Assembly (NCBI GenBank): GCA_029933225.1
Contig: JAOZOO010000021.1
Coordinates: 3,580-35,832 of the forward strand
Direction: 5' to 3'
Origin: Bacteroidales bacterium
GTDB taxonomy: Bacteria > Bacteroidota > Bacteroidia > Bacteroidales > F082
DNA length: 32,253 bases
Position numbers and translations under genes: made by a program. Of the stretch, positions 14,397-23,185 are shown one piece after another. The notes beneath the pieces were generated by a model that was not told the origin of the DNA, ran no database searches, and was given only the letters and a program-made list of their open reading frames with translations. The number at the start of each line of letters is the position of its first letter. Positions within the stretch are counted from its first letter, which is position 1.

Positions 14397-15338
14397 TCAA
14401 TATAAAAATCGTGTAATTTGTCCGGCTTCAACCATCACAAAGCGGAATACGAGACCGCCAAACAGTATCAGGAACGGCGGAACCCAGGCGGGGACATGAT
14501 AACCGCGTAATTCAAGGGCTTCAAGGGTGGCAGGAAATGCCAGTCCGAGGATAACAACAAATACCCAGAAAGTTACGGTAAATTCTCCGCCGAGGAAAAG
14601 TGCAGCCGCTTCGGTCTGAACCGCCGAGCTGGCCAGGAATCCCATAAACAGGTGAATGATCAAAAACAGCTCCACCAGGATAAGTATCAGGTCAATCCGG
14701 CTCAACAGCTTCCTCTCGTTTTTATCTTTTGATATCCAGATGATGGTAGCCAGACCGGTTGAAAGCCCGGAAGTAAGAAACAAGGGGCCGAGGATGGAGG
14801 TATTCCACAGGGGCCTGGCATTGAAAGCCGATAACAGGATTCCGGTGTAAACACCGAGAATAATTGACAATGCCATCATGATCCAGGCAAAAGGAACACG
14901 TACTTTGATGATCCATGCCTCAAATTTGTTTAATATTTCAAACTTCCAGTCCCAGTTCGGAAACATCTCTTTCATGTAGCTGGCCACCCAGATAAATGAC
15001 ATAGGTGTGATCAGCATCAGCGTCCAGGCTCCCCACGACATGGGTGAAGTAATTCGCACTGTAGTATATAGGCGCCAGAAATAAAGCTGGTGTTTCAAAT
15101 CCAAAAACAAAGCCCCCAAGCCGAGAACCAGGGCAAAGGGTGCAATGATCGGCGCCCATTTTACTGTATAAGGCATTTGTTTTTCTTTATCGGTAACTAC
15201 ATAATAGCTGGCAAAAAACAAAATACCGGCCGCAAGACCTCCCAGAAAAAGATACAACGGTATCTGCCAATGCCAGACATGAAGATAGGGGTCTATGTTG
15301 GGAATATTCCGGCCGCTAACAAATAATTCTTCTTTCAT
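14397..15338 (-). CDS. psrC: NrfD/PsrC-type membrane subunit of polysulfide/thiosulfate reductase
   Basis: A 313-residue integral membrane protein with about eight hydrophobic helices. It has the NrfD/PsrC character: a short cytoplasmic start (MKEELFVSGRNIPNIDPYLHVWHWQIPLYLFLGGLAAG), conserved small-residue helices (YLFLGGLAAGILFFASY) and a final Glu in helix 8 (FVMVEAGQITRFLY). This subunit exchanges electrons with menaquinone and anchors the PsrB and PsrA subunits. It contains no heme ligands of the NarI type that I can identify. It is 17 nt downstream of psrB. The NrfD family also serves tetrathionate, arsenate and DMSO reductases, so the substrate comes from the catalytic subunit and the context rather than from this gene. 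Confidence 0.9.
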   Translation of the reverse strand: MKEELFVSGRNIPNIDPYLHVWHWQIPLYLFLGGLAAGILFFASYYVVTDKEKQMPYTVKWAPIIAPFALVLGLGALFLDLKHQLYFWRLYTTVRITSPMSWGAWTLMLITPMSFIWVASYMKEMFPNWDWKFEILNKFEAWIIKVRVPFAWIMMALSIILGVYTGILLSAFNARPLWNTSILGPLFLTSGLSTGLATIIWISKDKNERKLLSRIDLILILVELFLIIHLFMGFLASSAVQTEAAALFLGGEFTVTFWVFVVILGLAFPATLEALELRGYHVPAWVPPFLILFGGLVFRFVMVEAGQITRFLY

Positions 15339-15355
15339 TTTCTCAAAATTTAATA

Positions 15356-15889
15356 TTAAATAAGAAAATACAATTGAGGTTTGGTTCCGGCTTCGGGAGC
15401 AAGCACCTTCCAGTTTCTGTTTTTCAAAGCTTTGGACACATCGCTGTTGGGGTCATCCAGGTCGCCGAAATGCAGGCAATGCGTGGGACAAACATCCACA
15501 CAGGCCGGATTCTGACCTTTGTCAACGCGATGTTTACAGAATGTACATTTGTCAACATAACCTTCAGGATGCGAGTACCGTGCGTCGTAAGGACACGACT
15601 CGATACAGGCGCCACAACCGATACATTCGTTGTGTGTAACCATCACAATGCCACCCTCGACAATGTGGCTGGCGCCCGTGGGGCAACAGCGGACACAGGG
15701 TGCATTGTCACAGTGATTACATCTTTCTGAACGCAACTCGATCTGAACATTGGGGTAGCTTCCGCTAACGGTTTCCACGATCCAGTCACGGCAATATCCA
15801 TGAGGAACATTGTTTTCTGTCTGACAGGCAACCACACAGTCGCCACAACCCACACATTTGGCGGTATCTATTGCCATAGCATATCTCAT
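15356..15889 (-). CDS. psrB: Four-cluster ferredoxin subunit (PsrB type)
   Basis: A 177-residue electron-transfer subunit. Four [4Fe-4S] motifs are visible: CVGCGDC...C (12-22), CNHCDNAPCVRCCP, CIGCGACIESCP and CTFCKHRVDKGQNPACVDVCP. That is the DMSO-reductase-family beta-subunit pattern, with the typical long spacing in the fourth motif. It passes electrons between the quinone-site subunit and the molybdenum subunit. It has no signal peptide, as expected for a protein exported as a hitch-hiker with Tat substrate PsrA. Its ATG overlaps the psrA stop by 4 nt, and a clear Shine-Dalgarno (GGAGG, 8 nt before the ATG) lies inside the end of psrA. A ~180-residue length is normal for PsrB/TtrB. Confidence 0.93.
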   Translation of the reverse strand: MRYAMAIDTAKCVGCGDCVVACQTENNVPHGYCRDWIVETVSGSYPNVQIELRSERCNHCDNAPCVRCCPTGASHIVEGGIVMVTHNECIGCGACIESCPYDARYSHPEGYVDKCTFCKHRVDKGQNPACVDVCPTHCLHFGDLDDPNSDVSKALKNRNWKVLAPEAGTKPQLYFLI

Positions 15890-18150
15890 GATTCAACCTC
15901 CTCTCTGTTATTTCCTGGTTTTTCTTTTAAAAAGGTAACAAAATTGCTTCGCATTCCTGTTCCGCCCATAACGGGATCCAGATAGACTTTTGAAACCAAT
16001 TCCGAGTCACTGGCTCCGCGTCCGTATGCTCTTCTTAACTTTTTATCGGTATGGCCAAATCCATGTACCATATATACTGAATCCCAGCGGATTCTTTCGG
16101 TAACCCTCACTTTTATTGGGAAAGAGGAAACAATGCCGTCCTGGTTTTTCAGCCAGACATACTGACCGTTTTTAATTTCCCATAAGTCAGCCACTTTCGG
16201 GTTAACCCAAACACTGTTTTCGTTCATCAAATCCCACAGGTTGTGATTGTTTGATGTACGGCTGAATGTATGCATGGGGGCCCGGCCGTAATTGAGGCGA
16301 TAGTAGCCCTCCGGTGGTTCGGGATGACGTGTATAATTGGGTAAAGGATCGAAACCTTCCATTTCCAACTCTGTGGAGTAAAGTTCGATTTTACCTGTAT
16401 TGGTATTGAATTCAAAATCTTCTAAATTTTCCAGATTATATAAATCATCGTATTCACGCGGGTATTTCTTAACACCCACACGTTTCATTTCGTCCAGGGA
16501 AGAACCGATTTTCTTCAATTGCCAGTCAAGTAACTCTTCAATATTTTCCCACTGAAAATAATCCTGCAATCCCAGACGGTTGGCCAGTTGTTTGGTAATC
16601 CACCAATTTGGTTTTGAGTCATATTTAGGCTTGGCAGCCGGCATACGCAATGCAATGACCGGCTCACGATGAGGTGATGTACGCAGGAAATCGTAACGTT
16701 CGAGATAAGTACATTCGGGTAAAACCACATCGGCATAGCCGGTTATGTCCATGGGCATAGTATCAATCACGACAAGGAAATCAAGATTATTGATGGCTGC
16801 GATTGTTTTCTTTTGATCGGGAAGTGAGGCCATCAGGTTGGTTCCGTAAACGATCCAGCCCCTCAAATGACAATCGAGATCGGGATTTGGGATAGTGGCA
16901 TCGCAAATACCCGTGGACAGGACTTCACTCACGAGTTTATATTTTCCGGGAGGATAAGCATCTTTCCACGACCTTTTGGGTTTCGGATAGGGCGGGTGCG
17001 GGTAGTTAGGCACATGAACACTCTCAGGATTGTAAAATCCCCCGCGACGTCCCCACGAACCGAGCAAAGCATTCAGAATGGCAATGGCCCTCGATCGCTG
17101 GGTGTCGTCACCATACCAGGTAACATGTCTGCCGGGATGTACCAAAACCCGCGGCGATGCGGCTGCCATTTCGCGGGCAGTACGGCGGATAATTTCCGGC
17201 TCGATGGTTGTAAGGCCGTATGCCCATTCGGGGGTCTTGTTTTTCACATGTTCTTTGAGTTCATCAAATCCAAAAGTGTATTTCTCTACATATTCTTTAT
17301 CGTACAAATTCTCATAGATTATTACATGCATCCAGGCAAGCAGCAAGGCCATATCGGTTGCCGGTTTAATGGGTAGCCAGTATTTGGAATGAGAAGCTGC
17401 TGTAGAAAAACGGGGATCAACAGTGATGATCGTGGCCCCGTTTTCAAGGGCTGCCGACATTTCCTGAATTTGCCCGTTATGCATGTTCTCACCGATATGT
17501 GAGCCGATAAGAACAAGGCATTTTGTGTCGCGGATGTCAGTACGTTCAGGTGACATAACATCTTCGCCAAAAGTAGCTGTAAAGCCTACCTCGCGCGGAC
17601 CGCGGCACTGTGCAAAAGAAGGGGCTGAAATATTGGGTGAACCATAGGCTTTTACCAGATGACTTACTAATTTTCCCCCTGTACCGTGCGAGAAAAGGGC
17701 AAGACACTCCGGACCATGTTCCTTGCGCAACTTGTCCATCTTTTCTGCAATCACGTCAAGAGCTTCGTCCCAGGATGCTTTCCTAAAATATTGAGTGCCA
17801 TCGGGTTTGGTTTCTCGGATCAGCGGATGTTTTAGCCGGTCTTCATCATAATACATGCCGATACCGCCGGTGCCCCGGGGACATAGTCGCCCATTGCAGT
17901 GCGGATCATTTTCATTTCCAATAACTTTGCGAATGTTGCCTTTTTTGTCAACATAAGTCCAGCCGGCACATTTCCAAAAACAAACTTCGCAATAGGTGGG
18001 ATATGGTGTCATCTCCTCATCACTGGCAGGAGTCTGTTCGTTTTCATCGCCCAACAGGCTGAAACCTCTCAACTTGAGCGAATGCAAACCAATGGCAGCG
18101 GCGCCGGTACCTGCTGCTGAAATTTTAATAAAATCTCGTCTTGTTTTCAT
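15886..18150 (-). CDS. psrA: Tat-exported molybdopterin oxidoreductase, PsrA/PhsA type
   Basis: A 754-residue catalytic subunit. The twin-arginine signal is KTRRDFIKISAAG (2-14) with a following hydrophobic stretch. The N-terminal [4Fe-4S] site is C54-x2-C57-x3-C61-x28-C90, followed by PRGTGG. The probable molybdenum ligand is C182 in PSFAQCRGPREVGF. A Cys ligand is shared by polysulfide/thiosulfate reductases, arsenate reductase and Nap, and argues against Ser-ligand (DMSO) or Asp-ligand (Nar) enzymes. Tat export places it outside the membrane. Neighbours (YedE pair, rhodanese-like proteins, TusA, DsrE) favour a sulfur compound: polysulfide, thiosulfate or tetrathionate. Distinguishing these, or an arsenate/sulfite role, needs phylogeny. 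It has its own promoter at 18206-18237. Confidence 0.9.
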   Translation of the reverse strand: MKTRRDFIKISAAGTGAAAIGLHSLKLRGFSLLGDENEQTPASDEEMTPYPTYCEVCFWKCAGWTYVDKKGNIRKVIGNENDPHCNGRLCPRGTGGIGMYYDEDRLKHPLIRETKPDGTQYFRKASWDEALDVIAEKMDKLRKEHGPECLALFSHGTGGKLVSHLVKAYGSPNISAPSFAQCRGPREVGFTATFGEDVMSPERTDIRDTKCLVLIGSHIGENMHNGQIQEMSAALENGATIITVDPRFSTAASHSKYWLPIKPATDMALLLAWMHVIIYENLYDKEYVEKYTFGFDELKEHVKNKTPEWAYGLTTIEPEIIRRTAREMAAASPRVLVHPGRHVTWYGDDTQRSRAIAILNALLGSWGRRGGFYNPESVHVPNYPHPPYPKPKRSWKDAYPPGKYKLVSEVLSTGICDATIPNPDLDCHLRGWIVYGTNLMASLPDQKKTIAAINNLDFLVVIDTMPMDITGYADVVLPECTYLERYDFLRTSPHREPVIALRMPAAKPKYDSKPNWWITKQLANRLGLQDYFQWENIEELLDWQLKKIGSSLDEMKRVGVKKYPREYDDLYNLENLEDFEFNTNTGKIELYSTELEMEGFDPLPNYTRHPEPPEGYYRLNYGRAPMHTFSRTSNNHNLWDLMNENSVWVNPKVADLWEIKNGQYVWLKNQDGIVSSFPIKVRVTERIRWDSVYMVHGFGHTDKKLRRAYGRGASDSELVSKVYLDPVMGGTGMRSNFVTFLKEKPGNNREEVES

Positions 18151-18205
18151 TCGGAATAATTCAATGTATTATATAAATATGTACATTCATGCATATTACA
18201 ACCAA

Positions 18206-18237
18206 CAAAATTAAATGCAATGGATTTAAAATGCCAA
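18206..18237 (-). promoter_or_regulatory. Promoter of psrABC / yedE / rhodanese block
   Basis: Minus strand: TTG at 18237-18235, 21 nt, then TAATTTTG at 18213-18206. Full consensus match; predicted transcription start near 18200, about 50 nt before the psrA ATG. Confidence 0.6.
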
Positions 18238-18251
18238 TTCGGGGAAGTTTT

Positions 18252-18270
18252 TTATAAAATTGTTTTATAA
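18252..18270. promoter_or_regulatory. Candidate operator upstream of psrA
   Basis: A perfect inverted repeat TTATAAAATTGTTTTATAA (8-bp arms, 3-nt centre) sits about 15 nt upstream of the -33 box of the psrA promoter, a typical activator position. It is AT-rich, so chance is possible. Confidence 0.3.
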
Positions 18271-18581
18271 TTGAGAATCAAGATAATAACGATATGCCGT
18301 TTTTTATGATAAAAATCACAAAACCATAACCAAAAGAATAACAGTTTGATACAAATTTTATTTAAAAAGAAAATAAATTACTGCTTACAAAGCCCTGTTA
18401 TTTTTAAATACCTGATAAAAAGGATATTAAGATTTATTTTGAGAGGCTATAAATTATTTTAACCCGTATTTCCTGAAATTGGATGTGTAAAAACTGAATG
18501 CGGATACGTCAATCGTTTGATGACTGATAATCAAATTAATTCATTAAACAGGATACCTGGTTTTTCCCCTCGCGACTACTT

Positions 18582-19658
18582 TTAACTTTTCTTCCCGTTT
18601 TGCTTTATGGCGGCCTGTTGCAAGGTGGCGAAATAGATGGCAAACGACCGGTACAGAAAATGAGTCCATTTTCCGAAAGGTACAATGATCAGAGCCCATT
18701 GAACCAGAATGATCAGGTGAACCAGATACAACCAAATGTTGTTTTCAAGGATATTCAGATCAACAAACAGACGTACAAAAAATGCAGATAAACCCATCAG
18801 GAATAACCAAATAACAAAGAACCAGTCGCTGGGGTGCGAATGTTTGCTTATTTCCTGGTCTTTCTGGATACGCCGGCGGATAAAGTCGAATGTGACAACA
18901 AATATGATAACACTTTCAATATATCCTAATATGATAACGAACAAACTCTGACTTGAAAACCAATCGAGAAATACGGTAGTAAATAACAGGAGCAGATATC
19001 CGAGTACAAGTACAAAGTGTTCGAACCAGCGCACCTGATTATCATCGCATCCGAGTGTGCGTTTTTGTGTGAACATATGTACCAACAGATCACTTAAGCA
19101 CCGGAAATAGGCAGATAGGGGAACTTTTACGCCGGGCTTATAGGTTGTGAGCCACCACATATGGATGATATTGGGAAGTAAAATGAATAAAAAAACTACC
19201 GAAATGGCTCCCATCTCGAAATAATGGCCGTAATGCATGATGGTTTCAAGGTGAAAACTTTCATAATATCCAAACCAGATGACAGCAACTGCCAGTAATA
19301 TAAAAGCTGAAACAGAAGCAACCAGATATTTATAAAGCAGACCCGATAAGCCGGTCCAGTCGTATTTGGCAATCAGCCATCTGCGCAACGACATCATCAG
19401 TTCTCCCGGGTCAGCTTCGCGCGGACAAGTGCTGCTGCATTCGCCACAATAGTAACAGAGCCAGGGATCAAGCGAAGCTTTGATCTCGCTATCGAGGCCA
19501 AGCACGCTGTACCGTACCATTTTCCGTGGAAAAGAATTATTTTCATCCGAGAGAGTGCAAACCGCCGTACAATTACCGCAATTATAACATGCGTTTGGAT
19601 CAAATGCACCATATTTTTTTAATTCATCCGTGAATTCAGGATTAATTCTTGCCATCAT
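18582..19658 (-). CDS. QmoC/HdrC-HdrE-like membrane iron-sulfur subunit
   Basis: A 358-residue fusion-type subunit. The N-terminal HdrC-like domain has two [4Fe-4S] motifs: C24-YN-C27-GN-C30-TAV-C34 and C68-YY-C71-GE-C74-SST-C78. From about residue 105 there are roughly six hydrophobic helices resembling HdrE/NarI-like cytochrome b, with several His in or near the helices (HYGHYFE, HMWW, WFEHFVLVLG, YLVHLIILVQW) as possible heme b ligands. This is the layout of QmoC in sulfate reducers (~380 residues), which exchanges electrons between menaquinone and cytoplasmic HdrA-like flavoproteins. It overlaps the winged-helix gene by 17 nt and ends block 1. Start alternatives are the first two Met codons. 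No Apr or Dsr partner is present in the window. Confidence 0.88.
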   Translation of the reverse strand: MMARINPEFTDELKKYGAFDPNACYNCGNCTAVCTLSDENNSFPRKMVRYSVLGLDSEIKASLDPWLCYYCGECSSTCPREADPGELMMSLRRWLIAKYDWTGLSGLLYKYLVASVSAFILLAVAVIWFGYYESFHLETIMHYGHYFEMGAISVVFLFILLPNIIHMWWLTTYKPGVKVPLSAYFRCLSDLLVHMFTQKRTLGCDDNQVRWFEHFVLVLGYLLLLFTTVFLDWFSSQSLFVIILGYIESVIIFVVTFDFIRRRIQKDQEISKHSHPSDWFFVIWLFLMGLSAFFVRLFVDLNILENNIWLYLVHLIILVQWALIIVPFGKWTHFLYRSFAIYFATLQQAAIKQNGKKS

Positions 19659-19932
19659 TCTTTATTTTATAATAAAAATACTCGTCCATGTCGTCTATTT
19701 CACCAGTTTCCACGAAACCATATTTCAGCAAACTCATCAGTTGAAACACAACTTCGTCCTTGGGTATCGCCAGTATTTCTGCAAGCTGAGGAATCGTTTT
19801 ATCACCCTCTTTCAGTGCATTTAAGATTGATTTCTTAGTCCTTGTAAAGTATTTCAACTGTTCGGTAACTTCCTTGGGAACAGGACGTTTTTCTTTAAGA
19901 TATTTTGCCGTTTTTCCTTTTTCAACATCCAT
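19642..19932 (-). CDS. Small winged-helix protein embedded in the Hdr/Qmo-like operon
   Basis: A 96-residue protein. After a basic N-terminal stretch there is a helix-turn-helix pattern: TKKSILNALKEGDKTIPQLAEILAIPKDEVVFQLMSLLKYGFVE, followed by a short wing-like, Tyr-rich end (MDEYFYYKIKN). The pattern matches MarR/ArsR-like winged-helix domains but I see no metal-binding cysteines (it has no Cys at all). It lies between the HdrA-type gene (11-nt gap) and the QmoC-like gene (17-nt overlap), so it is made in step with the complex. It could be a co-regulator or, given coupling to structural genes, an assembly or structural subunit using the fold for protein contacts. I cannot name a family. Confidence 0.75.
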   Translation of the reverse strand: MDVEKGKTAKYLKEKRPVPKEVTEQLKYFTRTKKSILNALKEGDKTIPQLAEILAIPKDEVVFQLMSLLKYGFVETGEIDDMDEYFYYKIKNDGKN

Positions 19933-19943
19933 GATAAATAATA

Positions 19944-21878
19944 TTAAACAGTGGGTATTAAAGCATCAATCATACTTTCCACGTCTTCATCGGTCAGACC
20001 GATAAGATCAAGTGCATTCACAGGGCATACAGGCAGGCACATGCCACAACCTTTGCAAACAGCAGCATTTACTCTGGCCACGAATTTTCCATCTTTTTCA
20101 ATTTTATCAAAGGCGCTGTAAGGACAGGCTTCTTCACATTTTCCACACCAATCACAACTTTGTTCGTCAACTTTGGCAACGGTCGGCTCCAAAGCCAGTT
20201 CACCGGAAGCCACCAGTTCGAATGATTTTGTGGCAGCAGCTAATGCCGAGTTCATGGATTCCATAATGTTTTTTGGTCCCTGGCTGGCCCCGGAAATAGT
20301 TACCCCGTCAATAACGGTTTCGACAGGCCTCAGTTTCATGTGGATTTCATTGAAAAAATTATCCCTTCCTTTGGGAATTTTCAGAAGGTTAGCAATTGAG
20401 TTATCCTTTCGGGGAACCATGCCGGTGACAAGCACCACCAGATCAGCAACGACTTCCAACTCTTTGTTTGTAGTAAGAATATCTTTGATCCTGACAAAGG
20501 TCTGGTCCCCTCTTTTTTCTATTACAGGCGGGTCATGTTCGAAAGATTGCAAATAAATATCACCGAGTCGTGATGATTCGTCATACCATATCTCCGCTTT
20601 GCCGTAAGTTCGGATTCCTCTGTTAAAATGAAAGTTGTGAATGTTTTTATATTTTTTCTTTACGGTAATGGCTGTGTGAATATTGGCCGTGCAACAATAG
20701 CGTGAGCAATATTTATTTTCCCCGTCCACCTGGCGGCTGCCGACACAATAAATGTAAGCGATGTTTTTAATTTCTTTTCCTTTATAAATAAGTTTATCAT
20801 CGCAATAGTGTACAATCCTTTTAAACTGTGGAAACGTAACTACATTCTCTATCTCACCATATCCGAATTCTCCGTGTTTCGGTTCGTAAGGATCAAATCC
20901 GGTAGCCAGCAAAATGGATCCTACTTTCAAATTAAGGTATTCGGTCTTCTGACTGAAATCAATGCTGTTACACACTTTTTCACACTCGCCGCACCGTGTG
21001 CAATTTTTCATGTCGATGGCCGGCAATTGTGGATACTCGCTGGGATAGTTGTGGTAAATAGCTTTTCGGGTAGTGATATTAAAGTTAAATTCATCGGGCA
21101 CTTCAACCGGGCATACATCAATGGCTTTTTGTAATTCATTACTGATGCAATTGAGTTTAAAATGCCGGGGTGTTACTTTTACTTTAAGTGTGAAATTACC
21201 AACACTGCCTTTGTTCTCAACCACTTCTGCCCCTGTAAAGAGGGTTACGTGTTTATGTTTCATTACTTCATCGTACAGGCGCGTAATCAATTCTTTTCCG
21301 GTTTCTTCGGTGATACACAGATCATCCCACTGAGCCACACGTCCTCCTACAAAGAATTCGCGTTCAATGAGGTAAACATCAGCTCCGGCTTCGGCCAGTT
21401 CGATGGCAGCACGCATGCCTGCCACACCGGCACCAATCACTGCCACGGCATTTGTAGCTTTTACTTTTATCGGTTCCAGAGATTCGGCATTCCGTACCTT
21501 TGCAATGGCTGCCTTAACAATCTGAATGGCTTTTTGAGTGGCCCCTTCTTTGTTGTCGGAATGTGCCCAGGAAACCTGTTCGCGGATATTGGCATGTACA
21601 TAGTTATATTTGTTAAGTCCGGCACGTTCGGTAACGGCCCTGAAAGTCAGCAGATGTAGTTTTGGAGAACAGGATGCGACAACTACACTATCTAATTTTT
21701 CATTTTCAATATCCTCCACCATTTCTTTTTGGTTGGAATCGGCACAGGCGAACATGGTGGTTTTGGCCAGAAATACGCCTTCGTCATGTTCTATAGATTG
21801 ACGCACCTTTTCCACGTCCACATAATCGGAGATGTTTCCTCCGCAATGGCAGATATATACTCCTATTTTTTGTTTCAT
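19944..21878 (-). CDS. HdrA-type iron-sulfur flavoprotein (QmoB-like), partly degenerate
   Basis: A 644-residue cytoplasmic flavoprotein. Domains in order: the HdrA N-terminal extension (GVYICHCGGNISDYVDV, C10 and C12; ASCSPKLH); an FAD-binding motif at 148-153 (VIGAGVAGMRAA); an inserted ferredoxin region; and a C-terminal two-cluster ferredoxin (C575 onwards CDWCGKCEEACP; C608 onwards CKGCGMCLPVCP). In the inserted region the second cluster is intact (C293-TR-C296-GE-C299-EKV-C303). The first is broken: only C244 and C256 remain where CxxCxxCxxxCP is normal. The 'DCAAC' motif of HdrA is replaced by WDDLCITEETG. A strong Shine-Dalgarno (AAGGAGGG) precedes the start and there is a 4-nt overlap with the upstream flavoprotein gene. 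It probably pairs with that second HdrA-like protein as QmoB pairs with QmoA. Confidence 0.88.
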   Translation of the reverse strand: MKQKIGVYICHCGGNISDYVDVEKVRQSIEHDEGVFLAKTTMFACADSNQKEMVEDIENEKLDSVVVASCSPKLHLLTFRAVTERAGLNKYNYVHANIREQVSWAHSDNKEGATQKAIQIVKAAIAKVRNAESLEPIKVKATNAVAVIGAGVAGMRAAIELAEAGADVYLIEREFFVGGRVAQWDDLCITEETGKELITRLYDEVMKHKHVTLFTGAEVVENKGSVGNFTLKVKVTPRHFKLNCISNELQKAIDVCPVEVPDEFNFNITTRKAIYHNYPSEYPQLPAIDMKNCTRCGECEKVCNSIDFSQKTEYLNLKVGSILLATGFDPYEPKHGEFGYGEIENVVTFPQFKRIVHYCDDKLIYKGKEIKNIAYIYCVGSRQVDGENKYCSRYCCTANIHTAITVKKKYKNIHNFHFNRGIRTYGKAEIWYDESSRLGDIYLQSFEHDPPVIEKRGDQTFVRIKDILTTNKELEVVADLVVLVTGMVPRKDNSIANLLKIPKGRDNFFNEIHMKLRPVETVIDGVTISGASQGPKNIMESMNSALAAATKSFELVASGELALEPTVAKVDEQSCDWCGKCEEACPYSAFDKIEKDGKFVARVNAAVCKGCGMCLPVCPVNALDLIGLTDEDVESMIDALIPTV

Positions 21879-23185
21879 AATAATGCCCTCCTTAAATAGC
21901 TGGTTGTTTCGGCAGAGGCTGCACCTCCTGATAAAATTGAATCGGGAATATCCATTGGGCCTGAAGCGGTTCCGGCAACAAATACACCATCGATACTTGT
22001 TTTGGCCGGACTCGCCAAAATGTCCGCCTGATTGATGAAATTAAACGGGTCAAGTTCAAGTTTTTTATTTTCGAAGGCATCGGAAATACCTTGATTGGGT
22101 AATACGCCAACCGAAAGGACAACCATGTCATGTTCGGCTTCCTGTACTTTTCCCTGCTCAATATCTTCATACCTCAGGATCAGGTTTCCGTTTTCTTTCT
22201 CAGTGATCTTTCCTACTTTTCCTTTGACAAATTCAACGCCCATATCCTGGGCCTGGGCATAAAACTCATTGAATCCTTTTCCAAATGCACGTATATGCAA
22301 ATAATAAATGGTGATATCAGCCATCGGCAAGGCCCCCATTAGTAGTTGCGCCTGTTTAACAGAATACATGCAGCAGATTTGTGAGCAAATAGGATTTCCT
22401 AATGATTTATCCCGCGATCCGGTACACAAGACATAAGCAATGTTATCCGGCATTTTGCCATCACCTGGACGCAGGATTGTGTTGTATGGACGTGTGGGAG
22501 CCAACTGGCGTTCCATTTGCATGGAAGTGATCACATTTTTAAAAGTTCCATAACCATAGCGTGGAATTTTTAAAGGATCGAACAAATCAAATCCGGTAGC
22601 TACAACAATTGATTTTATGGTAACCAGAAACTCTTCTTCAGTCTGGGTAAAATCAATGCATTGGGTTGGGCAAACCCGTTCACAAGCACCGCATAAAGTA
22701 CAGTTTTCAATATCAATGGCGGCAGCCCTGGGACTGGCAATACTGAATGGAATGTAAACAGCTTTCCGCCCGACAAGCCCGTACTGATACTGATCAGATA
22801 CACTAACCGGACAAGCCTGTTCACATAACTGACACCCTGTACAATCCGTGACATTTACGTAGCGCGGCTTTTGTAAAACGATTGCTTCAAAATGATGTTC
22901 TTCAATTTTTGTGATCTTCCGTGTTTCTGCACCGGTAAAGATGGTGATATTCGGATGACGGGCAATTTCAGATATTTTTGGGGTTGTGATACATGCTGCA
23001 CAATCAAGTGTTGGAAATACTTTACTGAGCATGATCATCTTTCCTCCTATGGAAAGTTCCTTTTCTACCAGCAATACTTTATAATTCAGGTTAGCCAGAT
23101 TTAGCGCGGCTTCACCTCCTGCAATACCACCGCCGATCACCAGAACATCAAACTCCAATGACTTCATTTGTTCAGACATACTCAT
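21875..23185 (-). CDS. HdrA-type iron-sulfur flavoprotein (QmoA-like)
   Basis: A 436-residue flavoprotein of the HdrA family, shorter than HdrA (~650) and close to QmoA in length. Features: an N-terminal FAD motif (LVIGGGIAGGEAALNLA, 15-31); the HdrA-specific FPTLDCAACITTPK with C62 and C65; two complete [4Fe-4S] motifs (C115, C118, C121, C125 and C162, C165, C168, C172); and the CTGSRDKSLGNPICSQICCMYSVKQA block typical of HdrA/Qmo. Unlike its partner downstream, all inserted-domain cysteines are present. It begins on the last base of the MvhD-like gene stop and ends overlapping the next flavoprotein gene by 4 nt. The role is cytoplasmic electron transfer between an iron-sulfur/quinone subunit and an unknown redox partner. 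Flavin-based bifurcation is possible but not shown. Confidence 0.88.
   Translation of the reverse strand: MSMSEQMKSLEFDVLVIGGGIAGGEAALNLANLNYKVLLVEKELSIGGKMIMLSKVFPTLDCAACITTPKISEIARHPNITIFTGAETRKITKIEEHHFEAIVLQKPRYVNVTDCTGCQLCEQACPVSVSDQYQYGLVGRKAVYIPFSIASPRAAAIDIENCTLCGACERVCPTQCIDFTQTEEEFLVTIKSIVVATGFDLFDPLKIPRYGYGTFKNVITSMQMERQLAPTRPYNTILRPGDGKMPDNIAYVLCTGSRDKSLGNPICSQICCMYSVKQAQLLMGALPMADITIYYLHIRAFGKGFNEFYAQAQDMGVEFVKGKVGKITEKENGNLILRYEDIEQGKVQEAEHDMVVLSVGVLPNQGISDAFENKKLELDPFNFINQADILASPAKTSIDGVFVAGTASGPMDIPDSILSGGAASAETTSYLRRALL

Larger units (their letters stand above)
18151..18581. other. 431-nt AT-rich gap splitting the sulfur island into two transcription blocks
   Basis: No gene is visible. 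It holds the psrA promoter and an AT-rich inverted repeat (see those entries). A TTTGAT-N8-ATCAAA inverted repeat at 18516-18535 lies shortly after the membrane-subunit gene, but there is no U-rich terminator behind it. Whether block 1 reads through into block 2 is not decided by the sequence. Confidence 0.6.

Noticed and set aside
18516-18535. TTTGAT-N8-ATCAAA inverted repeat as an Fnr box for psrA.
   Set aside because: It lies about 280 nt upstream of the psrA promoter and close to the end of the previous gene; the spacing does not match an Fnr dimer site (TTGAT-N4-ATCAA).
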